Positions 19,425 through 29,101 are shown, counted from the first letter of the stretch. The stretch: 64,000 nucleotides of DNA from Mycobacterium celatum (GCF_002101595.1 NZ_LQOM01000033.1:62001-126000), one strand, 5' to 3'. Numbers and translations are program-made. The notes: generated from the sequence alone by a model not told the origin.

Positions 19425-19922
19425 TCAAGGCGTCCACGGGCGCGGGCGGGGAAGCCAGGCCCGCACGTTGCGGCGATATGCTTCGTACTCGCTCTCGTAT
19501 TGACGCGCCAGCGTGGGCTCCTCGTACCAGTGCACAAACGAGGCCGTCGCGATCCACACCAGCGCGGCATACAACACCAGGCTGAGACTGCCGAACAGCA
19601 GCGCCTGACCAATGATGACGAGAAGCAGGCCGACATACATCGGGTTGCGCACATAGCGGTTGAAGCCGGTCACCACCAGGTGTTCGGGTGGGGCGAGCGG
19701 CATCGGCGTTCCACCCGCCTTGGCGAACTGGGTGAAGGCATGCATCAGCGGCACGAGCCCCGCCACGATCAGCAGCACGCCGAGAACCTGAACCGCGCGC
19801 CACGCCGCGCCGCAACCAGGAACCGCCCAGCCGGTGATTAGCCACGGCACCAGCCCCACCACGGTGCCCGGAGCCACCACAAAGAACGCCGCGGAGCCGA
19901 TCGCGGCCGCCGACCTTCGCAT
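19425..19922 (-). CDS. Isoprenylcysteine carboxyl methyltransferase family membrane protein
   Basis: A 165-aa integral membrane protein with about four hydrophobic helices and the ICMT/PEMT signature: the NRYVRNPMYVG segment binds SAM, and an EEP...ESEYEAYRRNVRAW motif follows near the C-terminus. Members methylate small hydrophobic thiols, phospholipids or unknown lipids. It starts at 19922, only 21 nt from the divergent ligase at 19944, and ends 2 nt from the convergent epimerase. Confidence 0.82.
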   Translation of the reverse strand: MRRSAAAIGSAAFFVVAPGTVVGLVPWLITGWAVPGCGAAWRAVQVLGVLLIVAGLVPLMHAFTQFAKAGGTPMPLAPPEHLVVTGFNRYVRNPMYVGLLLVIIGQALLFGSLSLVLYAALVWIATASFVHWYEEPTLARQYESEYEAYRRNVRAWLPRPRPWTP

Positions 19923-19943
19923 GGTGGGTAGCGTAATCCTGCT

Positions 19944-21599
19944 ATGGCGACCAACAGCGATCGCTACCGCGCCGCCCGTGATCAGGTGCTTGCCGGCGCA
20001 TTGTCGTGGCCTCGGCTCACCGGCGTCTTCAACTGGGCCACTGACTGGTTCGACGTCATCGCCCGGGACAACGACCGCACCGCGCTGTGGATTGCCGAAG
20101 AGGACGGCAGTGAGCAGCGGGTCAGCTTCGCCGAGATGGCCGACCGCTCGGACCGGCTCGCAACGTGGCTCGAACAACTCGGCGTCGCCAAGGGTGACCG
20201 GGTCCTTCTGATGCTCGGCAATCAGGCGGAGCTGTGGGAGTCGATGCTGGCCGTCGCCAAACTCGGTGCCGTGATGATGCCGACCACCACGGCGCTGGGC
20301 CCCACCGACTTGGCCGACCGGATCACCCGCGGCGGCGCCCGGTTCGTCGTCGCCAACGCCTTGGACACCGCCGAGTTCGACGGGATCGACGGCGACTACG
20401 GGCGCATTGCGGTGGGCGATCCTGTCGACGGATGGCACTGTTACACAGACGCTTTCGACGTTGCCTCGGCCAGCCCGTTCACCGCCCGTACCGCCGTCGA
20501 CGATCCGATGCTGATCTATTTCACCTCCGGCACGACGAGCCGGCCCAAGCTGGTGCAACATTCGCAGGTCAGTTACCCGGTGGGGCATCTGTCGACGACG
20601 GCGTGGATCGGTGTGCGGCCGGGTGATGTACATCTGGCGATCAGCTCACCGGGTTGGGCCAAGCATGCGTGGAGCTGCTTTTTCGCGCCGTGGATCGCAG
20701 GGGCGACGATCTTCGTCTACAACTACGGTCGATTCGACGCCGCTGCACTGCTGGAACAGATCCGTCACGCCGGCGTCACCACGTTCTGTGCGCCACCGAC
20801 GTTGTGGCGCATGCTGATTCAGGCCGACCTTGGCCGGCGACCGGGCGGGCTGCGGGAGATCGTGTCCGCCGGTGAGCCGCTCAATCCCGACCTCATCGCC
20901 CACGTCGAGCGCGCGTGGGGGCTGACCATCCGCGATGGCTACGGCCAGACCGAGACCACGCTGCTGATCGGCAACCGGCCCGGCCGGCCGCTCAAACCCG
21001 GTTCGATGGGGCAGCCCCTGCCGGGTATCCCCGTCGTACTCGTCGACCCGGTCAGCTGCCGGCCTGCCGACGAAGGCGAGATTTGCCTTGAGCTGAGCGC
21101 CCATCCGGTGAATCTGATGACCGGCTACCTCGGCGACGAGCAACGCCGCAATACCACCGCCGGAGGCTATTACCACACCGGAGACGTCGCGCGCCGCGAC
21201 ACCGACGGCAACATCATCTACGTCGGCCGCACCGACGACGTGTTCAAGTCGTCGGACTACAAGGTGTCGCCGTTCGAGTTGGAAAGCGTGCTCATCGAAC
21301 ATCCGGCCGTCGTCGAGGCGGCGGTGGTGCCGCAGCCCGACGACACGCGGCTGTCGATACCGAAGGCTTACATTTCGCTGGCGGCCGACTGGGAGGCCAA
21401 CGCCGACACGGCGCGGGCGATCATGGAATACGTGCGCGACCGGGTCGCGCCGTATCTACGGGTGCGGCGGGTCGAGTTCTGCGAACTGCCGAAGACCATT
21501 TCGGGAAAGATCCGGCGTGTGGAGTTGCGCCGTCGCGAAGACGCCCTTGCCGGCACACCGATTCCGACCGAGTACCGCTACGAGGACCTCGTGGACTGA
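19944..21599 (+). CDS. Acetyl/medium-chain acyl-CoA synthetase-like AMP-dependent ligase
   Basis: A 551-aa adenylate-forming enzyme of the acetyl-CoA synthetase/MACS branch. It shows YFTSGTTSRPK (P-loop variant with Ser for Gly), GYGQTET, YHTGDVA, GRTDDVFKSSDYKVSP and the C-terminal PKTISGKIRR lysine motif. It would activate a short- or medium-chain acid, possibly aromatic. It is followed by a frameshifted esterase and an SRPBCC protein in the same direction. The first of these is 33 nt away, so an operon is likely. Confidence 0.88.
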   Translation: MATNSDRYRAARDQVLAGALSWPRLTGVFNWATDWFDVIARDNDRTALWIAEEDGSEQRVSFAEMADRSDRLATWLEQLGVAKGDRVLLMLGNQAELWESMLAVAKLGAVMMPTTTALGPTDLADRITRGGARFVVANALDTAEFDGIDGDYGRIAVGDPVDGWHCYTDAFDVASASPFTARTAVDDPMLIYFTSGTTSRPKLVQHSQVSYPVGHLSTTAWIGVRPGDVHLAISSPGWAKHAWSCFFAPWIAGATIFVYNYGRFDAAALLEQIRHAGVTTFCAPPTLWRMLIQADLGRRPGGLREIVSAGEPLNPDLIAHVERAWGLTIRDGYGQTETTLLIGNRPGRPLKPGSMGQPLPGIPVVLVDPVSCRPADEGEICLELSAHPVNLMTGYLGDEQRRNTTAGGYYHTGDVARRDTDGNIIYVGRTDDVFKSSDYKVSPFELESVLIEHPAVVEAAVVPQPDDTRLSIPKAYISLAADWEANADTARAIMEYVRDRVAPYLRVRRVEFCELPKTISGKIRRVELRRREDALAGTPIPTEYRYEDLVD

Positions 21600-21632
21600 A
21601 ATCCGCTCGCTAACAGCACGCAACACTGCGCC

Positions 21633-22543
21633 ATGCCAATTCTCTCGCTGCCCTTCATCGCAGACCCGTTGGCGCGGCTGTTCGCCGTCCCGGCCGGTGG
21701 CACCACACCGGCTCGGCAGCTGCAATTTGCCGAGATCCCCGGTCGTACCCGCACCACGATGATTCCTACCCGGCACGGCCAAGTGCCGGCGACGATCTAC
21801 CACCCACCCGATGCGGAAAACCGGCCGCCGGTATATCTGAACGTGCACGGCGGCGAATTCGTCGTCGGGCGTCCCGAGCAGGACGATCCGTGGTGTCGCT
21901 ACCTGGCGGCACATGCGAAAGTCGTTGTGGTCAATCCGGATTACGCGCTGGCACCGCGGCATCGCTTTCCCGTTGCGGTCGAGCAGATCTACGACGTGCT
22001 GGCGTGGGTGGCATCACCCGACCGGCATTGGGACAACACCCGCGTCTGTATCGGCGGTCAGAGCGCCGGCGGCAATCTGTCCGCGGCAGCCGCTCGCCTC
22101 GCTCTGGAAAGCGGTGGGCCGCAGCTCGAACTGCAAGTCCTGCACTACGCGCCGCTCGACCTCGTAACCCGGGCCAAACACAAGTGCACACCGGCGGGCC
22201 GCAAGGCCGTGTTCAAGCCGTGGATGGGTGACATTCTCGACACCGCCTACATCCCCGACCCGGTCCGCGGCGCGATCGCCTTGCATCACCGGCCTGGGGC
22301 GCGAACGCCGAGTACATCGGCGGTATCGCGCCCGTGCTCGTCGTGACCGCAGAACTCGACCGGCTGCGCGACGAAGCCGCCCGCTACGCGCGCAAACTGC
22401 AAGCCGCGGGATCGCTGGTCGAGTACCACGACGTGACCGGCGTCGACCACGGCTACAACATTCTCGGTGATTCGACCGACGTCACCGCGGCGATGTACGA
22501 GTACATCGCCGACCACGTCACGCAAGCGACAGCGCAGCGGTAG
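21633..22543 (+). pseudogene. Alpha/beta hydrolase (HSL-type esterase), frameshifted
   Basis: The first frame carries the HSL-family oxyanion motif NVHGGEF and the nucleophile elbow GGQSAGGN. At about 22268 a single base is missing: DPVR runs into the next frame as RDRLASPAWGANAEY, continuing through the Asp region TAELDRLRDEA and the catalytic His in GVDHGYN to a stop at 22543. Restoring one base gives a full ~303-aa carboxylesterase like mycobacterial Lip proteins. It is either a recent pseudogene or a sequence error. Confidence 0.75.
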
Positions 22544-22554
22544 GTTGGCTCACC

Positions 22555-23019
22555 GTGAGCTGGTGGGTCACCCATGCGGAGCGGACACTGACCGAAGAGG
22601 TGCCGGCGTCGCCGGAGGACGTGCGCGACTTCTACGTGGATCTGGACAACATCAAAGCCGTTCATCCGCTGGTCGTTTCGGTTCGCACGCTGTCGCGCAC
22701 CGAAACAGCGGACGGGTACCAGCAGGCGTATCGCGTGACCGACCGGATTCCGTTCGGAAGCCTGAACCTGCGGGTGAGCTATCGGGCGCGGCTGCACGTG
22801 CCGGCACACGGCGACGTGACCACGGAGGCCCACCAATTCCCGGGAGTGCGGCTCGGTGGGACAGTGAGTTTCGAGCCGATCGACGCCGGTACCCGAGTCG
22901 TCGAGCGACTACGGATTGCGGCGCCCCGTCCGCTGGCCCCGATGACCACACGCGAAGCCGTCGACGCGCATATCGCGATGCTGGCGGGTATCCGCAACCG
23001 GTTTGAGTCACGAGCGTGA
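22555..23019 (+). CDS. SRPBCC (START-like) family protein
   Basis: A 154-aa polyketide-cyclase/START-fold protein. It opens with a beta strand and the VPASPEDVRDFYVDLDNIKAV helix pair and has the usual curved sheet plus long C-terminal helix (MTTREAVDAHIAMLAGIRNRF). Such proteins bind hydrophobic ligands or act as cyclases. The GTG start lies 11 nt after the broken esterase, so the genes were probably co-transcribed with the ligase at 19944. Ligand unknown. Confidence 0.75.
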   Translation: MSWWVTHAERTLTEEVPASPEDVRDFYVDLDNIKAVHPLVVSVRTLSRTETADGYQQAYRVTDRIPFGSLNLRVSYRARLHVPAHGDVTTEAHQFPGVRLGGTVSFEPIDAGTRVVERLRIAAPRPLAPMTTREAVDAHIAMLAGIRNRFESRA

Positions 23020-23034
23020 CACGTCGCAAAACCA

Positions 23035-24420
23035 TCAATTTTTGCTCTGGGCCTCGAATTCGGCCTCGATCTGCTCGATAGACTTACGGGAAGTCTCCGG
23101 CCCGAGCAGGTAGCCGATGATGGTCAGCAGCCAGAGGCCAGCGCTCGCCAGGAATGGAATCGTGGGACCGAAAGCCGTGATGCCGGCACCCACCAGCAAC
23201 GGGGCAAAGATGGCCGCGAATCGCCCACCACCGACGGCCAGCCCGAAGCCCGTCCCCCGGATCCGCGTCGGAAACAGTTCGCTGATGTAGGTGTCACCGA
23301 CGCCCCACAGCCAGCCGAGCAACGCCATCATCAGCGCACCGAACACCAAGAAGAGGCCGAGCGATGACACCGTCGTAGCCACGATAGTGGTGGCAATCAT
23401 CAGCACCGCGCCCGCCATCCCAGCGGGCCGACGTCCGCGCCAATCCGATAGACCCGTGCCCAGGTAGGAGAAAAAGAACTGGGCCACATAGAAACTGATC
23501 GCGTAACCGATTGCGGTAGCCGGCGAGACGCCGAACTTTTTCACCATGAATGTGGTGAGAAAGACGCTCAGCCCCCAGTAGCCGGCTGCGTTGGCCGTGT
23601 ACAACAACCAGCCGATGCCAATCCGCTTGCGTACAACCGGTATTCGCCAGATCCGATCCGGGGAGCCCGGGGAAAGCGACTGCTCCAGTTGCTGGGCAGC
23701 CCGGATTTTCTCGTCCGCCTTCTGGATGGCGTATCGGACCGACTCCTGAACAAGGCGGCGCATTGCGAAGACTCCTATTGCAGGGACGATCGCGATGATG
23801 AAGGTCCATTGCCACCCGAAGCGTGGTGCGATGTAGAGGGCAGCCAACCCGGCGAGGATGTAGCCGAATGAGAAGAGCGAGAACATGATTCCGCCGACGC
23901 CGATTGCGCGGTACCGCGGCGGAAACATCTCGCAGGTGTACGGCGCGCCTACCGCCAGTTCACCGGCACCGCCCACACCGGTGAGAAACCGCAGCGCAGC
24001 GAATAGCGGAATGTTGGCTGTCAGTCCGCCAAGGGATGTGGTGGCCCCGTAAAGGAGGATCGACACGCCGAGGGTGTCCTTGCGGCCCCAGCGGTCTGCT
24101 GCGATACCGAAGCCGATCGTCCCGACCATGTAACCGACGAGGAAAATCGAGCCGATGAAGCCCAGTGTGGTGAGGTCGACTGCAAAGCTCACGGCGATCA
24201 GCGGAAGAACCAGCCCGTAGATGTTCACCGCGTAAGCATCGAAGCCGTAGCCGAGGCCCGCGGTCACCGCCACCAGTAACGAGTCGCGAAGCGGGATCTG
24301 CTCGCTCAAGTCGCTGGTCGCGGTCGTGCGGAGGGGTCTCGTAGGCTGCTGGATTGATACGTCGATTGCAGGCGCATCGCTTGTCAGGCGCTCGTCGTCA
24401 CCGGTCGTCGTCGATGTCAT
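23035..24420 (-). CDS. MFS transporter (sugar-porter/aromatic-acid symporter type)
   Basis: A 461-aa protein with twelve predicted membrane helices. It has the MFS loop motif ADRWGRK after helix 2, a repeat-like ELFPTRIRGTGFG segment before helix 11, and a charged central loop. Similar proteins import aromatic acids, sugars or other organic acids with protons. The ATG at 24420 is chosen over the longer open frame because an AAAGAGA ribosome site precedes it and upstream residues are not MFS-like. It is the last gene of the leftward arm of the catabolic cluster, separated from the fadD by a hairpin repeat, and is the likely importer of the cluster substrate. Confidence 0.82.
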   Translation of the reverse strand: MTSTTTGDDERLTSDAPAIDVSIQQPTRPLRTTATSDLSEQIPLRDSLLVAVTAGLGYGFDAYAVNIYGLVLPLIAVSFAVDLTTLGFIGSIFLVGYMVGTIGFGIAADRWGRKDTLGVSILLYGATTSLGGLTANIPLFAALRFLTGVGGAGELAVGAPYTCEMFPPRYRAIGVGGIMFSLFSFGYILAGLAALYIAPRFGWQWTFIIAIVPAIGVFAMRRLVQESVRYAIQKADEKIRAAQQLEQSLSPGSPDRIWRIPVVRKRIGIGWLLYTANAAGYWGLSVFLTTFMVKKFGVSPATAIGYAISFYVAQFFFSYLGTGLSDWRGRRPAGMAGAVLMIATTIVATTVSSLGLFLVFGALMMALLGWLWGVGDTYISELFPTRIRGTGFGLAVGGGRFAAIFAPLLVGAGITAFGPTIPFLASAGLWLLTIIGYLLGPETSRKSIEQIEAEFEAQSKN

Positions 24421-24536
24421 AGGTCTCTTTCGCAACGGTGCATGGTCGCTGGTGCTACGAAATGCAGTGTGTGCGTCAGACTCGGCGATGGCACTGCTAA
24501 ATCGCGCGGTGATCAAAACTTGAGCCGGACAGACGC

Positions 24537-24559
24537 CGAGCAGACGCAAAGTCTGCTCG
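24537..24559. repeat. Short inverted repeat of the GAGCAGACGCA family
   Basis: CGAGCAGAC-GCAAA-GTCTGCTCG has perfect 9-bp arms and shares its first 14 bases with the arms of the inverted repeats at 40229 and 63116. It lies 4 nt downstream of the fadD stop and upstream of the MFS gene in the leftward operon. It could terminate or attenuate transcription into the transporter gene. Confidence 0.6.
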
Positions 24560-24563
24560 CGCA

Positions 24564-26030
24564 TCAAGCCAGCTGTTGCCGGAGCTCTCGCTTTAACACC
24601 TTGCCGTAGCTGTTCTTCGGCAGCCGGTCCACAAACAGATACCGCTTAGGGCGTTTGAATCGGGCGATGCGCTGTAGCAGGTGCGCATCGAGCTCGTCGG
24701 CGCCGGCCGAACCCACGACGAACGCGACCACGACCTCACCCCACTCCGCGTCGGGTTGTCCTACGACGCAGGCCTCCGACACACCCGGGTGTGCCAGCAG
24801 CGCCTCCTCCACTTCGCGCGGATAGATGTTGCTGCCGCCGCTGATCACGACATCCTTGGAACGGTCGCGCAGCGTCAAGTAGCCGCGCGCGTCGAAGGAA
24901 CCCAGATCTCCGGTGTGCAGCCACCCGTCCTGCAGCGTCTGGGCGGTAGCATCGGGCTCGTTCCAGTAGCCGGACATGACAACGTCACCGCGGCAGGCGA
25001 TCTCACCGATTTCGCCGACCGCCGCCGGTGCGCCGTCGGCGCGCAGCACCGCGACTTGCACGCCCGACCGCGGGTAGCCGACCGACCCCAGCACCGAATC
25101 GTCGGCATCCTCGTGATCGGCGCGGCGCAGGCCGGTGATGGTCATCGGCGCCTCACCCTGGCCATAGATCTGCGCGAAGATCGGACCGAACGCCGCGAAC
25201 GCCTTCTTGATGGTCTCCACGTACATCGGGCCGCCGCCGTAGACGATCGTTCGCAGCTCGCGCGGGCACGCGCGGCCCGTGTCGACCAAGCGCTGCACCA
25301 TCGTCGGGGCGAGAAACGTGCTGCAGCCGGGATGGTGATCACACAGGTCGAGGAATTCGTCCGCGTCGAATCCGCTTCCGGCCGTCACCACTTGGCGCGC
25401 TCCGCGCAGCACGTAGGCCGGGATGTAGAGGCCCGAGCCGTGCGACATCGGCGCAGCATGTACGAAACTGCAGTGCTCGTCGGGTGCGTCGATATCGGCA
25501 AGGTGCGCGATCGTCATCGCCATCAGGCTGCGATGGCTCAGCATGGCCCCCTTCGCCCGGCCGGTCGTGCCGCTGGTATAGAACAGCCACGCCAGCATGG
25601 ACGGATCGGTGCAAGGAACGTCGGCGAGCGGCCCGGCAAATAGCCGTGAATAAGCCGCTGTTCCAAGGATTTCCAACGGCACACCGCAAGTCAGTTCGGC
25701 TGCGATCGTCGGCGACGCAAAGACGCATGAGATGCTGGCGTCCGCGAGGATCTGCGTCATCTCGAACGGATGCAGCTTGTAGTTGATCGGGACGGCCACA
25801 CACTCGGCTGCCCAGATCGCGAAGAGCAGTTCGACGATCTCCGGGCGGTTCTCGCTGGTAATCGCGATGCGTGCGCCCAGCGGGTACTGCTCCCGGAGGA
25901 AGCCCGCCAGCCGTAACACGCGCTCCCGCAGCTCATGCCAGGTACAGACCCGGTGCTCTCCGTGATACACGGCGCCGCGGTCTCCGAAGCGGGTCGCGGT
26001 CTGGTCGAGGATCGTGAAGAGGTTCAACAA
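24564..26030 (-). CDS. Class I adenylate-forming acyl-CoA synthetase
   Basis: A 488-aa AMP-forming ligase. Motifs seen: YTSGTTGRAKG, a YGQGEAP substrate-site segment, HTGDLG, RDRSKDVVISGGSNIYPRE, and the C-terminal PKNSYGKV lysine motif. The start is a TTG at 26030; an in-frame TAG only 7 nt upstream excludes an earlier start. It follows the SDR by 11 nt and belongs to the leftward arm of the catabolic cluster, where a second ligase suggests two different acid intermediates are activated. Confidence 0.87.
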   Translation of the reverse strand: MLNLFTILDQTATRFGDRGAVYHGEHRVCTWHELRERVLRLAGFLREQYPLGARIAITSENRPEIVELLFAIWAAECVAVPINYKLHPFEMTQILADASISCVFASPTIAAELTCGVPLEILGTAAYSRLFAGPLADVPCTDPSMLAWLFYTSGTTGRAKGAMLSHRSLMAMTIAHLADIDAPDEHCSFVHAAPMSHGSGLYIPAYVLRGARQVVTAGSGFDADEFLDLCDHHPGCSTFLAPTMVQRLVDTGRACPRELRTIVYGGGPMYVETIKKAFAAFGPIFAQIYGQGEAPMTITGLRRADHEDADDSVLGSVGYPRSGVQVAVLRADGAPAAVGEIGEIACRGDVVMSGYWNEPDATAQTLQDGWLHTGDLGSFDARGYLTLRDRSKDVVISGGSNIYPREVEEALLAHPGVSEACVVGQPDAEWGEVVVAFVVGSAGADELDAHLLQRIARFKRPKRYLFVDRLPKNSYGKVLKRELRQQLA

Positions 26031-26041
26031 GCGGCCCTATG

Positions 26042-26788
26042 TCAAACGTCCGACAGGTATTTCGTCGAGCTCCATCCGCCGTCGACCACGATGGTCTGGC
26101 CGTTGATGAAACTGCCGCCGGACGAGCACAAGAACGCGACGGTGCTCGCGACGTCGTCGACCGTGCCCAGCCGCTGGTGCGGCGTCATGCCGACGTTCAT
26201 CCGGCGGAACCGTTCGTCAGCCAGCCTGTGTTCGGTCATCGGCGTCTGGATCACGCCGGGCGCGACTGCGTTGCAACGGATTCCCTGCGACCCGTACTGG
26301 CAGGCGATGTGGGTGGTCAGCGCCGTCAGCCCGCCCTTGGCGGCCGAGTACGCACCTCCCCGAAGGCCGCCCACGACCGCGAACGTCGACGTGATGTTGA
26401 TAATCGCCGACCCCGGCGGCATGTGCGGCAGCACGTCCCGCGCCAGCCGGAACGGCGCCCGCAGCATCACGCCGAGGAAGTAATCCAGTGTCGCGTCGTC
26501 GGTTTCGTGTAATGGCGTAGGGCTGCCCACCCCGGCGTTGTTGACCAAAAAGTCGATGCGGCCCCAGCGGTCGACGGCGGCATCCACGATCCGCCGCGGC
26601 GCATCATCAGAGGTCAGATCGACGGCCACGGTGGCCACTCGGCCCGGATCGCCGATGGCCGCAGCCAATTCGGCGAGCTTGGCCTCATTTCGGCCCGTCG
26701 CCAGCACCGCCATGCCCGACTCGGCCAGCTTGGTCGCGCATCCGAACCCGATACCGCCCGTCGCTCCGGTTATGATCGCTACCTGCAT
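26042..26788 (-). CDS. Short-chain dehydrogenase/reductase
   Basis: A 248-aa classical SDR. The cofactor motif TGATGGIG is at 8-15, NNAG near 85, and the catalytic YSAAK near 150; the C-terminus has the standard GQTIVVDGGW ending. It lies 1 nt after the FadD at 26790 and 11 nt before the next FadD, all in the same direction. In the cluster it would interconvert an alcohol and a ketone or act on a hydroxyacyl-CoA. Confidence 0.88.
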   Translation of the reverse strand: MQVAIITGATGGIGFGCATKLAESGMAVLATGRNEAKLAELAAAIGDPGRVATVAVDLTSDDAPRRIVDAAVDRWGRIDFLVNNAGVGSPTPLHETDDATLDYFLGVMLRAPFRLARDVLPHMPPGSAIINITSTFAVVGGLRGGAYSAAKGGLTALTTHIACQYGSQGIRCNAVAPGVIQTPMTEHRLADERFRRMNVGMTPHQRLGTVDDVASTVAFLCSSGGSFINGQTIVVDGGWSSTKYLSDV

Positions 26789-26789
26789 C

Positions 26790-28358
26790 TCACTCGCCCG
26801 TCTCCATCAGCGCCGCCTTGATCTGATGCTTCAACACTTTGCCGGCGTCGTTTCGTGGTAGCTCCACCCAGATCGCCACTTGCTCCGGCGCTTTGAACCG
26901 TGCCACACCGTGCTCGTCCAGAAAGCTGCGCAGGCTCGCGACGTCGGGGCCGGGCGGCTCGGTGGGGACGATGACGGCACATGCCCGTTCGCCGGTTCGG
27001 GTGTCGGGCAGGCCGACGACGGCGACGTCCGCGATCCCGGGGTGGCCGGCGAGGATGTCCTCGATCTCCTTGGGCGCGATGTTTTCCCCGTTGCGGATGA
27101 TGATGTCCTTGGCCCGCCCGGTGACCACCAGGTAGTCGCCGTCGACCCAGCGTCCGAGGTCGCCGGTGCGGAAGTAGCCGTCGTCATCGAATGCCCCGGT
27201 CTCGTCCTCGGGATGCAGATAGCCGACCAGCATCTGTGGCCCGCGCGCACAGATTTCGCCGCGGTCCAGTTTGATCTCGGCGAATCCGGCGCGGCCGTCG
27301 GTATCGGCGGCGTGGTCGACGTCCTGCAGTGACCCGACCGTCGTGACCGGCACTTCGGTCGAGCCGTACACCCGGGTGACGGTCGCCCGCTCGAAATACC
27401 CGGCGGCGGTATGGATCAACGACGGCGATACCGACGCGCCGCCGCAGACGAATAACTTCAATTCCGGCAGCCGGGTGCCGGCGCGTCGGGCGGCCGCAAG
27501 CATCTGCTCCAGGAACGGTGTTGCCCCGGCGATGTGCGTGCAGCGTTCGGTCTGCATGAGCCGAACAGCCTCGTCGGCGTCCCAACGCTCCATGAGCACG
27601 GCGGTGGTGCCCAGTAGCAGCGGGCATTCGAACGCGTAGATCGAGCCGCCGATGTGCGCGATCGGTGACGGGACCAGGAACGTGTCGCCGGGCTGCACCT
27701 GCCAGTAGTCGTGGATCTGGCGGATCAAGGCATGGATCGAGTTATGGCTGTGCAGAACGCCTTTAGGCCGGCCGGTGGTCCCCGAGGTGTAGAGCAGCAT
27801 CCGTACCGCGTCCGGGTCCAGCGCCGGCAACTCGACCGAAGACGCCCGTTCGTCAAACAACGAACCGCCGTCGCGCACCACCACAACCTCAGGCGGCGAA
27901 TCCAAGGCAGCGGTCACCCGATCCAGCATCGCCGCGTAGTCATGCCGACCGAAAACCGAGGGCACGAAAACCATTCGGCTGCCGGCGTCCTGCAGGATGA
28001 ATGACAGCTCGCGGTCCCGCAGTGACGGTAGGATGGGGTTCACCACCATCCCGGCCAGCGTTGCCGCCAGGTAGATCACCACGGCCTCATGCCAGTTGGG
28101 CAGCATGAACGACACCACACTGCCGGCCGGCATCTGGGCCAGCATCGCCTGCGCCAGCTCTGTCGCCTGCTCGTAGAGGCTGCGGCAGTCCAGCCGGTGT
28201 TCGCCGTCGACCACCGCCGTCCGGTCCGGGGTGCGGCGCGCCGCGGCGGCCAGCGAGTTGGCCAGAGTGGACCGGACCCACCAGCCGCGGGCGTAGGCGT
28301 CGGCGGCGCGCGCGTCGTCCCAGCGGATCCGTCGTCCTCCGATCAGCCTCGTGTTCAT
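26790..28358 (-). CDS. Acyl-CoA synthetase (FadD-type)
   Basis: A 522-aa AMP-forming ligase with YTSGTTGRPKG, VYGSTEVP, FRTGDLG, GRAKDIIIRNGENIAPKE and the C-terminal NDAGKVLKHQ lysine motif. It resembles cyclohexanecarboxylate- or long-chain-type CoA ligases of actinobacterial catabolic clusters. The ATG at 28358 stands 17 nt after the GntR regulator gene, so the regulator and ligases share a transcript. A longer upstream open frame overlaps the regulator and is not coding. Confidence 0.88.
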   Translation of the reverse strand: MNTRLIGGRRIRWDDARAADAYARGWWVRSTLANSLAAAARRTPDRTAVVDGEHRLDCRSLYEQATELAQAMLAQMPAGSVVSFMLPNWHEAVVIYLAATLAGMVVNPILPSLRDRELSFILQDAGSRMVFVPSVFGRHDYAAMLDRVTAALDSPPEVVVVRDGGSLFDERASSVELPALDPDAVRMLLYTSGTTGRPKGVLHSHNSIHALIRQIHDYWQVQPGDTFLVPSPIAHIGGSIYAFECPLLLGTTAVLMERWDADEAVRLMQTERCTHIAGATPFLEQMLAAARRAGTRLPELKLFVCGGASVSPSLIHTAAGYFERATVTRVYGSTEVPVTTVGSLQDVDHAADTDGRAGFAEIKLDRGEICARGPQMLVGYLHPEDETGAFDDDGYFRTGDLGRWVDGDYLVVTGRAKDIIIRNGENIAPKEIEDILAGHPGIADVAVVGLPDTRTGERACAVIVPTEPPGPDVASLRSFLDEHGVARFKAPEQVAIWVELPRNDAGKVLKHQIKAALMETGE

Positions 28359-28375
28359 CTGTGTCCCAGCCGAAG

Positions 28376-29101
28376 TCAGCCGCGCACCCGGCGCATCGTC
28401 ATCGAGTGCCGGAACCGCGAGGCAGGATGTGTGTTGATGGTGACCTGGGCGACTTCCCTCTCGGATGTGGTGTAGGTGCGGCGCACTTCCAGCGCCGGTG
28501 ATCCGACGCCGACGGCGAGTGCACCGGCCAGGTCCGCCGAGATCAGCACCGCGGCGATCTCCTGGCGAACCTCGACAATGCTGAGGCCGAAGAGATCTTC
28601 GATCAGCGGGAAGATCGGCCCGGTATGACGTTGCAATAGCCTGCCGACCGCGGCGAACGCCCGGTTGATGTAGTACTCGGTCCGGCATACCGGAAACTCC
28701 GCGCCCTCGATGCGCCGAAAACCGAGCACCGCCAACCATTCCTCGCCAACGGCCAGCCCGGTGCGGGCGGCCAGTTCGTCGTCGATCACCACCATCTTGG
28801 TGGACTCGATCGCGAATTGCGCGCCGGTCGCAAAAGCAAGCAGATCGTTGATCGAGACGACGTCCTGCACATACGAATCCGACGACGGCCGCGGCACCAC
28901 TAGCGTGCCGGCCCGCGGTCGTGACGCGACGAGGTTGTCGTCGCGGAGCCGTCGTAGCGCTTCGCGAATGGTGTACCGGCTGACCGAAAACCGTTCGCAC
29001 AGTTGGTGTTCGGTGGGCAGCTGGGATCCCACCGGATACACGCCGTCCACGATCTCTTTCCGCAGGGTTCGGGCGACCTGGAGGTAGCGGGCGTCAGCCA
29101 T
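28376..29101 (-). CDS. GntR-family transcriptional regulator, HutC subfamily
   Basis: A 241-aa regulator. The N-terminal winged helix-turn-helix (LPTEHQLCERFSVSRYTIREAL, around residues 30-51, then a wing ending GTLVV) is followed by a UTRA ligand-binding domain with the EYYINRAFA segment. HutC-type repressors release DNA when a pathway metabolite binds the UTRA domain. It overlaps the propeller gene by 8 nt and lies inside the leftward arm, so it is autoregulated if the intergenic sites at 30751 and 30921 are its operators. Confidence 0.87.
   Translation of the reverse strand: MADARYLQVARTLRKEIVDGVYPVGSQLPTEHQLCERFSVSRYTIREALRRLRDDNLVASRPRAGTLVVPRPSSDSYVQDVVSINDLLAFATGAQFAIESTKMVVIDDELAARTGLAVGEEWLAVLGFRRIEGAEFPVCRTEYYINRAFAAVGRLLQRHTGPIFPLIEDLFGLSIVEVRQEIAAVLISADLAGALAVGVGSPALEVRRTYTTSEREVAQVTINTHPASRFRHSMTMRRVRG

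Noticed and set aside
26790..29000. A longer start for the FadD at 26790, giving 736 residues.
   Set aside because: The extra part overlaps the GntR regulator in another frame and lacks FadD homology; the ATG at 28358 begins the family sequence.
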